From Ptiloglossa arizonensis (taxonomy: Eukaryota > Arthropoda > Insecta > Hymenoptera > Colletidae): DNA of 64,000 bases. The notes beneath the pieces are model-generated. The model saw nothing but the letters and a program-made list of their open reading frames with translations, did not search any database and was not told the DNA's origin. Positions 1-15,100 of the stretch are shown here, piece by piece; positions within the stretch are counted from its first letter, which is position 1; each line of letters begins with the position of its first letter. The stretch lies in the NCBI RefSeq assembly GCF_051014685.1, contig NC_135052.1:7283105-7347104 (forward strand). Direction: 5' to 3'. Both the position numbers and the translations under genes were made by a program.

Positions 1-3000
1 CATAAAAGTACTATTACATTTCGCTACGATTTGCAAATTCATCTGGAGATTTACTCCTGCATGAAATATGACGAAAAAGCATCGACGAAATTTCATAAAT
101 TTAAATTTCTCGGTAAATGTACATTGGTTCGCTGCAAATCAATTGCAAAACTTAAAAATTGATATTTTAGAACCCGAATGAAGAGATTTTATTTTTCGCA
201 TTTAGATATTATAATTCTATTCTATTCTCTATCAAAATCGAAATCTGTTTTGAATCTGTTGAACGCACGTGATATAGTTTCCGCCTAATAATTCATTAGA
301 TACGACCACAGATAGAAAAAGCAAACAAGAAACAATCATCGATCGATGCAATCGACCGCGAATCAGAAAGTTAGAATAGCAGGTCTCATCAAAATGAAAT
401 TACAGATGAACTATCACGTTCTAAAACCTAACGGATCAGTAGGAAGTGGATAGAATTGCCTGCTGTCGAGGAAGCGTGAACCCGGCAGAAGTTGCCGTGA
501 GTAAATAACCGTGCAACAGTGATATTGACTTCCCACCAAAACAAAGAAAACGTATTCTAAGGTACCTGAAGAGTATCCTAATCCAAATATGTTTCCAAAT
601 ATTATAAACTTATCGAGGAAATCCTTTCTTGTCGGTCGCTCGATAAATACTACACAGAAGAGTTTAGTACACAGATCGTTGTGCATTGAAGTATAGTAAA
701 AATGAATTATAGTAGTGTTCTTAATTACACTACTCCGAAACTGAAAAAAAGATATTTTCCACTTTTCACGAACAAACGATAAAAATTGGAAAACTAAAGA
801 TTGAAAAAGTCACGGTTATCCTAAGCACTATTCTATTTTTTCTGGTGCCATGAACAATCTTCTCGGATCAATATCGGTCGCAATTTTAAATCGAATCGAA
901 CGATCCAAGCCATCGATCGACCCTTTTTAAGTCGTTTATTCATTTATGGTCGACAGAACTCATTATTTCGACGAGAACTTTGACACGATTAATTTAACAC
1001 GTTGATTACCACCCCTACGAGTTGATTCGCGGCTACGATTTATCATCGGACATCACCTACGAGCAAAAAAAAAAAATAAAAATCAGTACGTGTCGGAGAA
1101 CTGAATACTTATTAACAAAGAAATAAATAAGTAGCAAGTTTTCTCGTGGCTGATGCCTGGGCGAAGAGTTGCATAATTAATCATTTTCTTCCTTGGACAA
1201 ATTGGTTTCAAAAAATGGAGCGCCACCAGACAGCGTTCATTATATTGACTACATGAAAACCCCCTTACACCCTCGAAAGAAGTGCAAGTTTTTCAAAAAT
1301 TACTATCATTGTAAAAGAAGTCAAGGCTGTACAAACCGCGTGAGAAATATAACTGATCAGTGAAGTATAAGAACGAGTCGAGAAACACTAGGTCACCAGC
1401 CAATATTCAAAATGGCTGTCGCGAAAGACAATACGCGAACACGGAGTTGAATATCAATCAAATCTCGCGTCAGGGAGGAGAAGCTTGATGTAGTCGTTGA
1501 AATTTCACGAGATCCGTGATTCCCAACTGCCATGAAAGGCTACGTGTACCCGACAAGGCTGTTTCAGGATCCAGTTTTTACGAAGAGAATACGTCTTCAC
1601 GACTGGTATCGCGTCTTCGAGGTGTATTTGACTCCCGAGGTCGTGGGTTCAGTGGCCGGTTGCAGAGTTCGCTTCCCCACGACTATTTCTCTCAAGATCG
1701 AGCAGCATGCTTTTTACGAGTGGGACGGGTACAAGGCACGATACGTACTTGTCCAGGTACTGCTTACACCTTACATCGCGACTCTGTCTTGTTCTACTTG
1801 CAGCTGGTTTATGGACGCTGCCACGTCGCTGTTCAGTCGCGCAAACTTACGGGGTTGAATGCGTGGCTCAGCAATACTCAGCACACGAAGAAGGCGGAGA
1901 CTTTTTGTTCCAATCGTATAAATCTCCGTAATACATTAATTCTTGCTCGGTTGAATGCGACCGTGCTTAACACTTTGAGCCTACCAGTGGTACCATTATC
2001 GTGGCATTTAAATCAATCGTACGAGTAATACGTATATTAAGAACATTAATCATACTATAACATATCGTAGTAATACCAGCAGCGTTAATGATCTAGTTAC
2101 AACTTTCTTTAGAATATAAATTCCATTGAATACGTGTACGCGATTTAAATCGTTCGTCTCGATTATTATGAAATTTTTCCGCCCACTATTTCGTTTGAAA
2201 TTGTAATCCATAAATATTCATGTTTTAGAATTCAATTTTCACAATCGTATCAAGGTTGACGATTTCATCGTGTACCATTTTTTCTTACTCCGTTGAAAAA
2301 TAATTCTTCTTTCGACACGTTTTAAGAACGTAGTGGTGCGCTCATTATTGCGTGGGTATAAATTTTAGAATTTCTGTATAGGTGAAAGTTAAACTCAAAT
2401 CAGGAATGATTCAAACAACGTATAATAATTTTTTAATGTTGTCAACCGAAATAAATTTTTAGCGAAAAGTGTATCTCTAAATTTTTTAATTTCATCATTC
2501 TTACCGTACAACTGAATTGGTTATCAATTCAAAATAGATACCGTTCGAATACAAATTTCGAGGGAGGTAAAAATGTTGAATCGCGATTGGAACGTTTCTG
2601 TTGTATCGTTTAAAAAATAATAAGAATAAACTGGATTCGTTTGCAATTCGCAAGAAACACATTAGCAAAATGCTTGTAAGGACATTACGCAAGCTGGATA
2701 ACATTACGCACGTCTGTAATTAACGCTGATTATTATTCGAGAGCCGCATTGTCCTATCGAAATTCGTTCTGTGCAACTTCGTCGTAGATAGGGGCCGCTT
2801 AACATGCATGGCAGCCCCTAACTGAACGATATTGAAAGTGTTTTGGGAATGTGCATTACGGATACATCGAAAATTCGGTATTATCGGAAATGTGATTACC
2901 TCAGAATTGCGAATAAGTACCAGTTACTGCTACACAGACTTGATCAGAAATGATTTAAAATGCAAATTAAGAAATGATTTTTATATAAATTAATCGTTTC

Positions 3001-5440
3001 GAATAAAATAATAGAAAACGTTTAGACTTAAGTATGAATATTATTTCAAGTTATTCTATCTAATAATCAAAATAATCAGTATTCGTTCAAATATTACCGT
3101 ATATTTTCTTTTATGGCAGATTTACGATGTTTTAAGAAATACTGTAACGTGTAATGCATATCTCATCATTAGTATATTGTAACATTATTATCACGTTATT
3201 CTTTTAAGAAAGAGTGAGTCTCGCTGTGGTCACTGTGTTTTTGTTGCCGTCTTCGGCCACTGGCGTTTCTTGCTTGCGATCGTACGAGCTGCAACAGACC
3301 ACTCGATGTAAACAACTTGTGTCTTGTTTTCGCATCATGATAATACCTATGTATCTGTATATGGAACAAAATTGTTAGCAGTGCCGGCAAGAAATAACTT
3401 TCACGTAACTAATGAAATGTAAATTTCATTGAAATGAATAATAAATGAAATGAATTGAGGCAACATGGAAAAGTTCCGGAGCTTTCCGAATTTATAAAAG
3501 CCATGTACCATTCAGTCGGGGAGATTCCAATAGTGACCATGCTGAAAGCAATTTCCGGTCAGTGTGTGCGACCATTTCAAACATATACCGTGTATCACGG
3601 AAGTATTCGAATGCTTCCGAATAAAACATTTAATGCTTAAGCAAAGGAAACATTAACTGGACAAACACCACCAAAGTGTCCGAACAGCGTAAAATTTGTA
3701 TTAACATTACTTCATCATAATAAAACGTGAACATTTAACATGTACGATTCGATGTCATTCTCTTGCTCAAAACTGTACATATTATTGAAATGGAAATGAA
3801 TGCAAGAGGTGGAGAATTAACAATTAATTAGCACGATAGAAGCATCATTCGTACGGTACAAACGCACGACTATCGAAAAGAAGCAAATATGTCAACTACA
3901 ATATTGTAAAAATCTTGTGATGTTTCTATGATAAATTAAGAAAGAGGAAAATATTTGTGAAAATATTTTTGAACGATATACCCAAAAATTTCAGCTCTAA
4001 AATTTAACGGAATTGTCACTGAAAGTAACAAATTTTGGAAATGTGAAGGTGTATGGCGTTAGAAATCTAATGATTATCGACAGAATTTTAAATACATAAA
4101 TATTAATATTTGTGTACCTTGACGTTTGTATTTTGCAACGATAATAAAACTATTGCAAAGAACGTAATTTTACTTTAATTTCTTTGAGTATAAAAACAAA
4201 CGTTTGTAATCTTTCGAATACTTTCGTGACACATTGCAAATCTAACTTGCGTTTTAATTTTATATTAAGTTAATTGTGTTTGTAATTATGAGAGCTAAGT
4301 AAACATGAGTAAAATGTTTGAAAAAATGAAATGTATTACTTATTTTGCGTTACACAGATCCACGATATAAGAATCTACGATACCTGAAATACGAGGTATG
4401 ACTTATGATTTTATGCTCATTGGCACAATTGTCCTTAATCCAAATGGGAATATGTTGTTTAAAAATTTATTTTCCAACAAGAATCGAGAAACTGATATTC
4501 GAGATCAAAGTTAACGAAATATTAACGAAACAGGTGCGATTTTGTTTTCATTTTTCGATGGTATTGGAAACAACGGACTCACGATAAATGATTTATTTTC
4601 GTCTAACGTCAAACAAGCCGCGATGAACGCGAAGGGGACAGGGTAGACGCCCCCTCTAACCACACATACACTCGGTTTTGTTGGTGTCAAACGTGATCCT
4701 TCCCTTTGAACTTTGTTACGCGCGGTCTCAGTTCGTCATCGGTTCGCGTGCGAGGAACATCGTACGGATCTCGGGTGACAATAGAGCAACGAACACGTAA
4801 GTGGAGAACTGGGACGCTTTGACGTGTTCTCAATTTCTGCAGCAATCCGAGAAAAATAAAAATTTACACATTAATGGACGAACTATGAGAATCACTAGCA
4901 CATATCTACTCTTTGTTTGTATAATAAGTAAAAATTCTAATATTTTCATGCAAAATTCTTAAAGCCTCTCTCCATTTAATTTCTATCGTCGCTCGTACGA
5001 TTCTGTAAATTGCGATAAATCTGTGCTCGCGAAATATGTAATTAATAATATGTAATTGTTCCTTTTACCGCGATTGAAAGTAACTTTTAAATTTTATTTA
5101 ATCTCGAAGTTGACATACTCGTCGCGTAGTTTCGTAAAGTGCTGTACGATATAAACAATTCGAACGATAATTGTAAAATACGTGGCGTCATTGTACAACC
5201 TGTCGTACAACGCGGGTATATTGGATTTCAATATGGCGTTGTCATACTACGACTGTCGTTGCAACTCGACGCACGACTCATTGTACGATAAATCGTTTCA
5301 TTAATTGTCCATTTGATTCTATTTACATAGACAGAATACAAATTCTACGTTGTTTTACATTTTGCTCCATATTTGTTCCTTCGAATTTTAACTGAGCGTA
5401 TTGCCAATTAACAGTAATTATTACGCAGTTCGAGTAATAA
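1..5440. other. Non-coding flank, no supported gene
   Basis: This AT-rich stretch has no ORF with recognisable domains or a coherent exon chain. The block at 1516-2028 is richer in GC and open in several overlapping frames (up to 170 codons), but all of those frames look equally plausible and none resembles a known protein, which suggests lack of stops rather than coding. A pyrimidine-rich, GC-richer patch at about 4620-4800 may be the promoter of the zinc-finger gene downstream. Confidence 0.5.
4720..4797 (+). promoter_or_regulatory. Possible promoter and 5' non-coding exon of the zinc-finger gene
   Basis: A TCAGTT sequence resembling the arthropod initiator lies at about 4729, inside a locally GC-rich patch. 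A good splice donor (ACACgtaagtgg) follows at about 4797. A non-coding first exon here could splice to an acceptor just upstream of the ATG at 5478. This is inference only: no clear TATA box or downstream element was seen. Confidence 0.25.
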
Positions 5441-5477
5441 ATAGCACAACGTTTCTAAACAAAAGAAACATCGAAGG

Positions 5478-8400
5478 ATGCCGTCGCTTTACACGTGCAC
5501 CGGTTGCAAATACGAAAGTAACCGACAATACAACGTAATCCGTCACATGAACAGGATTCACCTGAAGTTGAAGGTACAGGCTTGTTGTGGTAAGTAAACG
5601 TTAATTTTCGAATTACACTCTCTACTTAGAAATATGGCGCAGTAGATACACATTCTCATTGATAAACTACGTTGAGAAGTTAATTACTATTATGTCGATA
5701 TTAACACGTATCTGTTCTTTTTATTAGACTTGATAAGAAATAGATTCTTTTATTATTACTATTGTAATTGATATAACTGAGATGCAACATAAATTACATT
5801 ATGTACAATATCATAATTAATTATCAGTAGTTTGTAATTGTTAAATACAAGATTACATGAATTTTTAGTTGAATCAGTGATATATCTATACAATGATAAC
5901 GTTGGAGTTTCGGATTGTAAATGATAAATGCTTTTGCCATAAGCCCGTTATTCTTGCGATATTTTATTAAATCTCGTTAATATTCCCATTTACTTATTAA
6001 AACACTCGCAGTCAAAAGTGTAATTTTGTTATCAATGATTAATAAGTTCATTATGTTCGATGTTTATTGAATATTACTCAGCAATCATAGTCATTAATCA
6101 TTAATTGGATAACACTTTTTCAACTCTGTTCCCCACAATTTTATTTCATAAATTACACGAGACCCGTGATGATCAAAACAATTAAGTCACTTTTATAAAT
6201 ATTAATTTATAAATAATGCATTGAAAGCATTATTCTAAATTGTATGAACCGACGGCATCAAGAAATACAATATTATTCAAAGGTTTCAAATTTTTCACTC
6301 ATAAAACTCGCACGTATATAATTATCGTACTATTTAATGATCGTTTTTGATCACATAAAACGTCTTGATAATTGCTTTCAGTTGGCAAAGTTCAAACAGA
6401 ATGTCAGTATAAAATGTATCAAAGGAATCCTCGGAATATAAAAAAATACTATACGGTAATTGCTAGCGATCAAAAACTGTCATAAACCAAATAAATATAT
6501 TAAAGTTTGAAATGGAACCATCAATATTATATTAGCAAGATTTAAAGAAAATCCTGTCAATATTCATAGCGATTATGAAACATTTACTCTAAATACGATT
6601 TCTATTATGGCTAGGGAAAAGTAATGAAAAATTAATACACGCGTATAGATATTATTGAAGATACTCCAAATCAATATTAATGCCAAACAGCGTAGTATGC
6701 AATAATTTTTTGCTCCTAGATTTTTATTTAAATGTTCGCAAAGCTTGTGTTTTATAACTACTGCTTTCTTTGTTTAGTATCTTTAAAACAGTATTTTCGT
6801 TACAATTTTTTAATAAAATTCTTCGTAAGCCTCAATGTATCACTATTTAAATATCATTTCCGGCAGTAAAAATTCTATCGCGTTCCATCATACGTAAACA
6901 TACATAAATGTTAATGCCTTTGGTAATGAAAACCTTAGTGCCTTTAGTACTGTCTCTTTTTTTTTGTTTTGTTAAATTTAAACAACTTTCGTCGGTTTAA
7001 ATGGAGTTGAAAAAGACGGATGATAAAGATGCGGCAGAAAATGAGAGACAAAGTCGTTTCATAAATACGAAAGTTCCGTCTCTTATTTCAGTGACGGGTG
7101 TGATTATTCGGGCACGGTCAAAACAAACCGAAGGATCCAGATAGAAGTGTGACACTTTCTGGGGACCTTTGTAATAATATTCTACCAATCCGGTGTCAAT
7201 TTTCTCCTTTGATATTATTTTCTATTTGTAGTGGACCAATTACCTCCGACCTCACGCGACAATGACGCAACGCTTGATAGAGTTACATTATTTAAAATTT
7301 CGACACTTTGAGTCGAGTACTTTTTGTAAGATTGTACCTGAAATTTTCTACAAGATAATAGATTTGGTGATTACCTGAGCGATCAAGTTTTCATATTTTA
7401 AAATGTTTCATATGTTTCGATTGTAAAATTCGTCGCTATATTCTATAGTTATCTTTTGAGGTTTCAAATTTTTCAGTGTTAAAAATACAGACAGAGAATA
7501 CAATACTAGTAAAATCTATTAGTACTGTTTCATGTTGTCCTTCATCATTTAATTTTGAGTTCAAATTAGCCGAGTCCCTAGGCATTTTCATTGCACGTTA
7601 CACGGTTGACGAATCGGTCGAATGGGATGAACTCCATGCGCGTAAATGGTTCCAATTCGTACTGACAATTATAAGAAATTAAATGGATTTTATTAGTCGA
7701 ATGAAAGTATAAAATAATGTTGGAAATGTTCATAATTCGTTTTTTAGTATTCGATCAGCGTGTCGATCCTTTACTATAAGATGTTTTCAGAAAATATTCA
7801 TTTAAGATTTGTTTTAAAATTGAATGGACTATTTGAATGTATTTAATTCCCCTGAAAAAAATAATTGTTTATTTAAAATGTTGGTACTAAGAAAACAAAC
7901 AGTCGCTGGTTGCTCAGAATGTCTTTTATTTAAATTTTAGTTTAGTTAAACGATACATTGTAACTTAAAGGAAAACTTTACATTCAGATATGAAAATATT
8001 AGCATTTAAATGCCGGAATTGTGAATCATCATTCGTATCATTTCGAAGACGCAACCATTCCTTTATCTCTTGGTGCTATATTACACCAGAGGCGACAGAG
8101 GTTTTAGAAAAAGGTTTTACCCATAGGCAAAAAATCATTTTTCTAGTATTACTTCCTGCCTAATAAATTCTTTTTGAATATAAAGAAAATTCATTTAGTA
8201 TAACAGTATTGATATCTAAGGGAGTTGAAGAAGTAATCGAATACATCCACCACATCTTTTTTGCAGGACAGCAGTTTTTCAACAAAGGAAATTATTATAT
8301 GCACTGCGAGCAATTTCACCCGAAGAAAAGATTACACGCAATCACATCGCGAGAAAAATACAAAATTACCGCTGACACGATGCCATTGTACGATGATGAA

Positions 8401-9120
8401 AATCTTTGTCAGTCTGATTGCTCTGAACAGAAACAATTTCCGTACAATTTACGATCAAAGCAAAATTTCTCGAAAATGATTTGCACGAGAAAACATAAAA
8501 AGTCAAATGTAAGTGTGAAGTATTCCATCACTTACACAAGTTTCGACATAGAGAATATACCTTTGATCAATTTTCTCACCGATCACCGACTGAACACCTA
8601 CCTGAGGAGATTCTCCTTGTCGAAGTTGGTAAACAAAACTGGCGACAAATCGACGAAAGAGGCGAAACAGACTGTAAAGATTGCCATCTCGACTGAGGAA
8701 AGCGTGGAAAAGGCGGTGTCTGAAAATGGCGTGGAAAACGTTCATTCGAAAGTTTCCAATTCCGACGTCTCCTCCTTCTCGGTTGAATTGCCGACGAAGA
8801 AACTGATTTTAAAGAGATTTAGGACAAGCGTGATGCACGAAATCCAAGTGCCATTACAAGACCGAAATAATAACATCCGTAGCCAAGTGCATTTCGTGGG
8901 AGCGCAATCCAAGGAAACTGTATCGGTGACACAAAATTGGTCGAAAAGTTCTAATCGGTCGATGCGAACGAACAAAGAAAATACACAAATGTTTACTGTC
9001 AGCGTGAAGAATGAAGAGTTACACATAAATGTCGATACGGCAATAACGGCGCCGATGGCAACTCAACTACAACGCGATTATTTGGCTCCTTTTGACTTCG
9101 AAAAATATAAAATATTTTAG
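5478..9120 (+). CDS. Two-exon C2H2 zinc-finger protein of unknown function
   Basis: Coding exons are 5478-5589 and 8267-9120, giving 321 residues. The donor is TTGTGgtaagt and the acceptor is ttttttgcagGA. Phase 1 is kept, and the join rebuilds a Gly codon inside the second finger, which supports the model. Finger 1 is canonical: Cys7-x2-Cys10-x12-His23-x4-His28. Finger 2 (residues ~34-55) keeps Cys37, Phe41, Tyr47, His50 and His55, but Gln34 stands where the first Cys is expected and Cys36 is displaced. The remaining ~265 residues are polar and rich in Ser, Lys, Thr and Asn, with no recognised domain. Two N-terminal fingers suggest nucleic-acid binding in the nucleus. Fingers of this kind also occur as alternative 3' exons of BTB/lola-like loci, so the exon could belong to a longer transcript; the frame is open upstream to about 5445. 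The start at 5478 is the first in-frame ATG. Confidence 0.7.
5590..8266 (+). other. Intron of the zinc-finger gene
   Basis: This AT-rich 2.7 kb intron is bounded by gtaagt and a pyrimidine-rich acceptor ending ttttttgcag. I see no additional exon, repeat family member or structured RNA in it. Short open frames (for example 7476-7682) have no recognisable content. Confidence 0.6.
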
Positions 9121-12100
9121 GAAATTGTATTTTTCATAACGAAAACTATTGGAAGAGACAGGTAAATCAGTGTTACGGTATTATTTACTTCCTTATCGTT
9201 TTGTAGTATAAGATAATACGATACAATGACAAGTTTCAAAGAATTGCACTCAAAGATTGCAACGAACAAGTAAAGTAGAAGTTTTACCAGAGTTTCCAAA
9301 ACATTGTTACAGTTTAAATACTCAATTGTATTAAGATTATATTGACAAAGTTTGGGAGACTGTAGATAATGTATTCTACAGTAAAGACAAATTTCTTGTA
9401 AACGTGAACATATGAATGACTAGTTTGTGTCTTTTCCCATTATTTTTTTGTTTTTTTTTTTTTTGCTTCACAGTGTGTAACACGCATATCAAATACGCGT
9501 AACTTTTATTGGTAACCAAATCTATTTTTCAGATACCAAAGGTGAAGAAACGAGAGTATCTTCCAGATGACTAAAATATGTTTTCCTGTATAACAAACTA
9601 AATCGTCCCTGAAACTGTTTATGTTTATTCAATGCGAGTGGTCAATAATCGCAAATCTCTTCAACTAGTTATTGAAGAAACAATTTGATCAAAATAATAA
9701 GTTATATTGTTAAATAAGTAAGGAAAAGAATTACAGTTCCTATATATTTTTATATTTCGTTAGAAACAACCCGTAATTACTAGTAAGCGAAACATGTCAA
9801 GCCATAATTGTTACTATTTGTCTTTCAAAGTGACAATACTGTATACTTCATAATATGTAACTATTTTGTTATAACTACTTTAGTGGAGGATTGGCATTGG
9901 TGTTTTTATCGTTAAATTTTGAGACAAGCATAAAAAATATCTTCAAGTTGTATTGAAGTTTAAAATACCAAACACAGCGGCAAACATCGGTTGACCGAAA
10001 ACGTTTGTATCGGATTTATATGTTTATTTTATTCCAAACCTAACACAGGCGAAGTGAAATAAAATCTAAACTTATATTTCCCCACCATTTTATTGCAACA
10101 GTATAGAGCGAGAGGAAGTTAGCAGAATGCGCTTAACTATATTATTACTATAGTCAACTGATCTTTGCTGCATATTGTATTTGTATCGTTATAATATATT
10201 TAAATATTTATTATCGATTTTTGGGTACTAAGTATAAGAATTCTAAAGTCAATGTGATATAATGTACAAGTTATATTATTACAGAGAAAGTAATGCAAAT
10301 CTCTGTATATTTTTATAGATGGAAGCAAAGTAAATTATATTTTTAAAATTTTTAATAAACCAAAAATTCGTCAAATACTAGAATACGATTTTCAGATCGA
10401 TTTGTCCCAAATATCTTGACTTTGTTCCACGGTTGTTATTTTAATAAAGTGCACTTTAAGACTGATATTATGCGGCAAAATGCTTGTCTTGCATAAACCG
10501 CATAAAACACCTGGTTCTCCCTCATCCTCGAACATTTCGTCTCCTGAAGTACGTCACATCCTCAACGCGTCAGCATTTTGTTTAATATCTCTATTTTAAA
10601 CTCTACGTAATCACGCGCGGATACAAAATTTCAAATTTTCTTTGAACAGGAATCTTTGAAAAAACGTTTCATAGCGTAGCGTGGATTTACATGTTGTATT
10701 TAATTTTTCTATCGTCGTTCAAACGTTCTATATACAATGCGACCTATTTTAACTCTGACGATTTGAAAATGTGAAGAAAAAAAATTTGTCCACCAAGTAA
10801 ATTCGCGCATTATATTTCTAATTGGCAACTATGTGCGCTATCAGAGCTTTAATTAATTAGCAATAAACTACGAAGGTATACTAAAAAGTAATTTCTTGGC
10901 TTCCGTAAATTTAATTTAAATCGGAATATTTTAATAAATGAAACGGAAAAGTTATTTTTGAAATGGACTTTTTTCTTACTTGGATTTTTCACATTTTCCG
11001 ACACTGTGTCGCGTGGTCCGTTGAGAAGTAATCGAAACATATAAGTTTGTCAATAAAAATTATTATATCTACTTATGTATATTCGCTTAACGAAAAGAAA
11101 AATATCGGTGTATTATTAAAATATAATAAATATATCGTATGAAACAATGAAATTGATGGGTAAAGCTCTTGAGAATATTTGAAAGTTAACGAGGTTAACA
11201 TTGATATATTTTTTTCTTTCAAATTTTCGCACCCTCTGGGATATATCTCGTTTGAGGTCTGTAGGCCCCTGATTATACAGTAGGTCGCTGTACATTTCTT
11301 TAAAAGATTTTATCCGATAGAAAGATACCTGTGAAAACACACATCAAACGTCAGGTTTTTGGTGTTGCATCGAAATATCGTTTGATCGCGTGTTAAGTCA
11401 TAAAATAAACGCCACAGCGCGTAATTCGCTGTTCAACTAACGTGACACGACGTGCTGTAAATTTTACCTGTAAGTTTCAAGTACATACTCGTGGGCGGAG
11501 ACAGTTTCATAAACAACGCTTTCCAATTCTCTCGATGTCGGTACCCCGGAGTGGAACAAGCATTTCACCAGTGGCCCAGTCAGATTTTCATTAGACTTTC
11601 TACGAGAACTTCACAGGAAATCGAATTAACCAATTTTATCTGCAATGAGCATACAAGAGATTTTCATTAGCGAAAAGGATCGATATGACGGATTACGAAT
11701 TCATGATGCAATATCGATCGACGTATTTACCGTTGACGAAAGCATACAGATACTTTGATATTTTAAAATCTTTAAAAAAACGCAACAAAAGAAACGATCC
11801 ACATTTTTTATTTCAATCTATAAAAGATGTCGGACATCGACACTTATCGCATACATATCAACACTTTCATTCCAACGATTTTAGATAAAAACAATTATTA
11901 TTTTAACTACATTTCATTATTTTTATGATATATTTATGTACATGAATGAAAATATTTAATAATAGTATCTAATAATAATTAGATACTATTATAGAAAATA
12001 AAGATTTCATTATTCAATCATTTTCACGTAATCACTGTTTTACAAATTTATTTATCGTTTCCCAAGTATTAGTATGTACCATTATCGTCAGTGCCTTCTA

Positions 12101-15100
12101 TTCACGTATAACCGTCTCGTAATTCCCATGGAGGGATACTTATTCTTTGTCTGTATAACGATATTACGTAAAATCAAAAGGTATAAAGACAATACGAAAT
12201 TTTGATAAGACGAGAAACGTGCAGAAATGTTATGCAAAATGAAATCTGATATTGAAATATAGAAGGTGTGATGCCGTGTCCAAAATCCAAACACATGGGA
12301 ATCCGAATACACCTGCTAATTATTTGGTTGTTGAGTATCTAACGAACCGTGGCTACTCATTGTCCGGTTCGTTAACACCCCGACCTCACATACACCCTGT
12401 CCCGCTTGCACACGAATAGAACGAGATAATTGCTCCAACCAATTGTAACGTACGTGACGTTTTACGTGTTTCGTGTTTATAAAATAAGCCAATCGATGAA
12501 GCAAACGCATCGTCGTTCTCTTGACGAGAACAGTAACAATTAAAAAGTGTTACATTTCGAAACAAGTACCATTGATTTATAAATACTTTACATCGATGAA
12601 ACGTGCTCCTCTATTTCAAACAAGTCGGCAATATATTACGCTTCATTTCTTAATGAGCTGTTGGTTGACTGCTAAAATTTCCTTTACTGTGTACACATTA
12701 AAGAATTAAAGATTTCGTACTCTCTGCGTAATTAAAACACGATATTGACAATATCACGAATTCGAGTGCAATGTGCACATGCTTGGAAACTAATCCTACG
12801 AATTTCGTCGATATCCTTGTATTTACGTAATACTTTTGTAATTGTTTGAACGTCGTACCTGTATCTATCGAATTTCTGACGCTTCGAAACTGAGCTTTTC
12901 AAACTGTAATACTTAATGTCTTTTTATTACCGAATTATCCCTCGCGAAAAAAGAAATCTACCCCACCGCCTCGACCATTCTTTAAGTACGTAACTCTTTG
13001 TATCACGAGTCCGTCAATCCGGTACCTGTCTGTATCAATTCACGGTACATTTACTCCTAAAAGACTCGACGATCGCGCGATAAACGTGAGACCGAAAAGG
13101 CTCTTGTCCTCCGAAAGCCGGCCACGGGTACGTTCGCGGTGCAAAATATCGAAAATTGTTCGAGGAGAGTGGATACCGTAATAAATTTAATGAAGCGAGC
13201 GATTACGGTCGAAAAATGAGATTCTACTTCTGGAAAACCGCACCGCTGCGACTTCATGTGGATATCCGGAGGATATTACGAGCAAGAGAGCAACGTCGAG
13301 GAACCTAAACGAGTCTGAAGTGCCCACTTCTCTCCTACTCAAGCTCGTTTCACAACGCGAGCGTAACCGAGTGTTTTCCTCGATGCTTCTTGACCGACTT
13401 TCTGACGGTTTCGTCGTGGACATAAAGATACGTGTACGTGTAACCCCCTAAATACGGTGTGCTTTTACCGACAGAACTATCGCCCGTGAAACTACAATCG
13501 TGCAATTTTGTATTCGTTTCTTTTCTCGCGCGCAAAATTTATTTGTCGGCCCTCGAGTAAGATTCCCAGGCGACACCAGCGTGCATAAGCGAACGCATAA
13601 ATTTTCCATCGTTTTGTCTTTCGTCGTGCGAACGTTTCAACGATAGACTGCATTTTCCTCGATTGACACGACCGGTAAATGCATTAGAACGCTCGACTTA
13701 TCGTTACCTTTTACGACCGTCGAATTGCCATCGAAAGATTAAACCTGTAACATTCAACCTGACCCTTTTCTTCCGCTCATGCGTTATTCGTAAACATTGG
13801 TGGTCGTATCATTTATTTTTTATCGATTATATCGAGTCGGTTCATTTTTAGTTTTTGCCGAGTTACTACGATGGTACGATACAATTGAATATTAAAAAAA
13901 GATGGAAAGTTTATCGATCGTTATTATCAGGATGCATGAATCATGCGACGAAGAAACTTCTCCTTTTACGTCGTAACTGTGTATTCCACTATTGTTTGAC
14001 AAATTCAACTGTTCGCGACTGGACAGAGAACTCGATGTATTTGGTAATAAAAAATAATTTAAGCATAAAAACGTTTAAGTGAAACTTCTCTAATATTCGA
14101 ATATGTCTATTGTCTATGTTTAATTGTAATAAAATTATATCACGCGATTAAACTTAGTAATCGACAATGGCTCGATGCGTTTAAGAAGAAATACGTAAAT
14201 AACGCAATTATTCCACGAAATTTAAGCCCATGTAATAGGTCATACATAGTTGCAATGTAGCCCAACAACGTATCCACCCCCCTAATCTAATTGTTACGAG
14301 ACTGAGACTCATACTTCGATCTTTAGTTTAATCAGGTAATATAGTTCGCTGGATACCGAGGCATCCAATGCACCGTGGAATATTGCTGACAGCTACCTAA
14401 CACGTTCTGGCATGGGTGATGTATTATTAATTACGCCAACATGGAGCTATTAGACCAAGACAATAGCCCGTAATCTCCATGTACTGAGGTAATAGCACAT
14501 TCAGAAACGTATAGGGCGTTCTTCAGTCGAACAATGATACGTACCACGTGCTATTCAATAAGCGCATTGAATTATGTAAATTTAGAAAAGAACCTGTACA
14601 ACCATCGCTTCGTTTCTTTTTCGTACAGCTATACGTACATATGTAACATTGCGCGTTCGAATTTCAAAGAGGGTAGCTAAGTCAACTACATAAATGAAAA
14701 ATCGCAATCGACTCTCTCTGTAGAGGTATCCAATTTGTACGCATTGAAATTAATTCCACTGGCGAGGTATATAATTTCCTCCGACAATTCGACAGTATCG
14801 GAAGTACGTTCAATCGAGAATTAACAAGCAGTAAAATTTCTGACGGATTCCTCCATAGTGGCACTTGGGTGCAATATCCAGACGATCGCCACAGTCGGCT
14901 GCTGCAACGCTTTATCTCCGTCTAACGAAGCTGCGGTCCGAGATTGCGGCACGTGGAACATCAGGAACTCGTTAGTGCGTGAAGCATCCAGGTATTCCGG
15001 AAACTAACTCCATTTACTAGTGGTACCGCGAACCTCGGTGCAGAGCGGAGAGGCCGGCCGAATTAGAACGTTCGTCCCTTCGAAACGTAATGCTGTTTCC

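Noticed and set aside
1640..1665. GGTCGTGGGTTC resembling the T-arm of a tRNA
   Set aside because: No acceptor, D- or anticodon stem can be placed at the right distance on either strand.
1516..2028. 170-codon open frame with two more overlapping frames
   Set aside because: All three forward frames are open at once, no domain or signal can be seen, and there is no neighbouring exon chain. This is what a GC-richer patch gives by chance.
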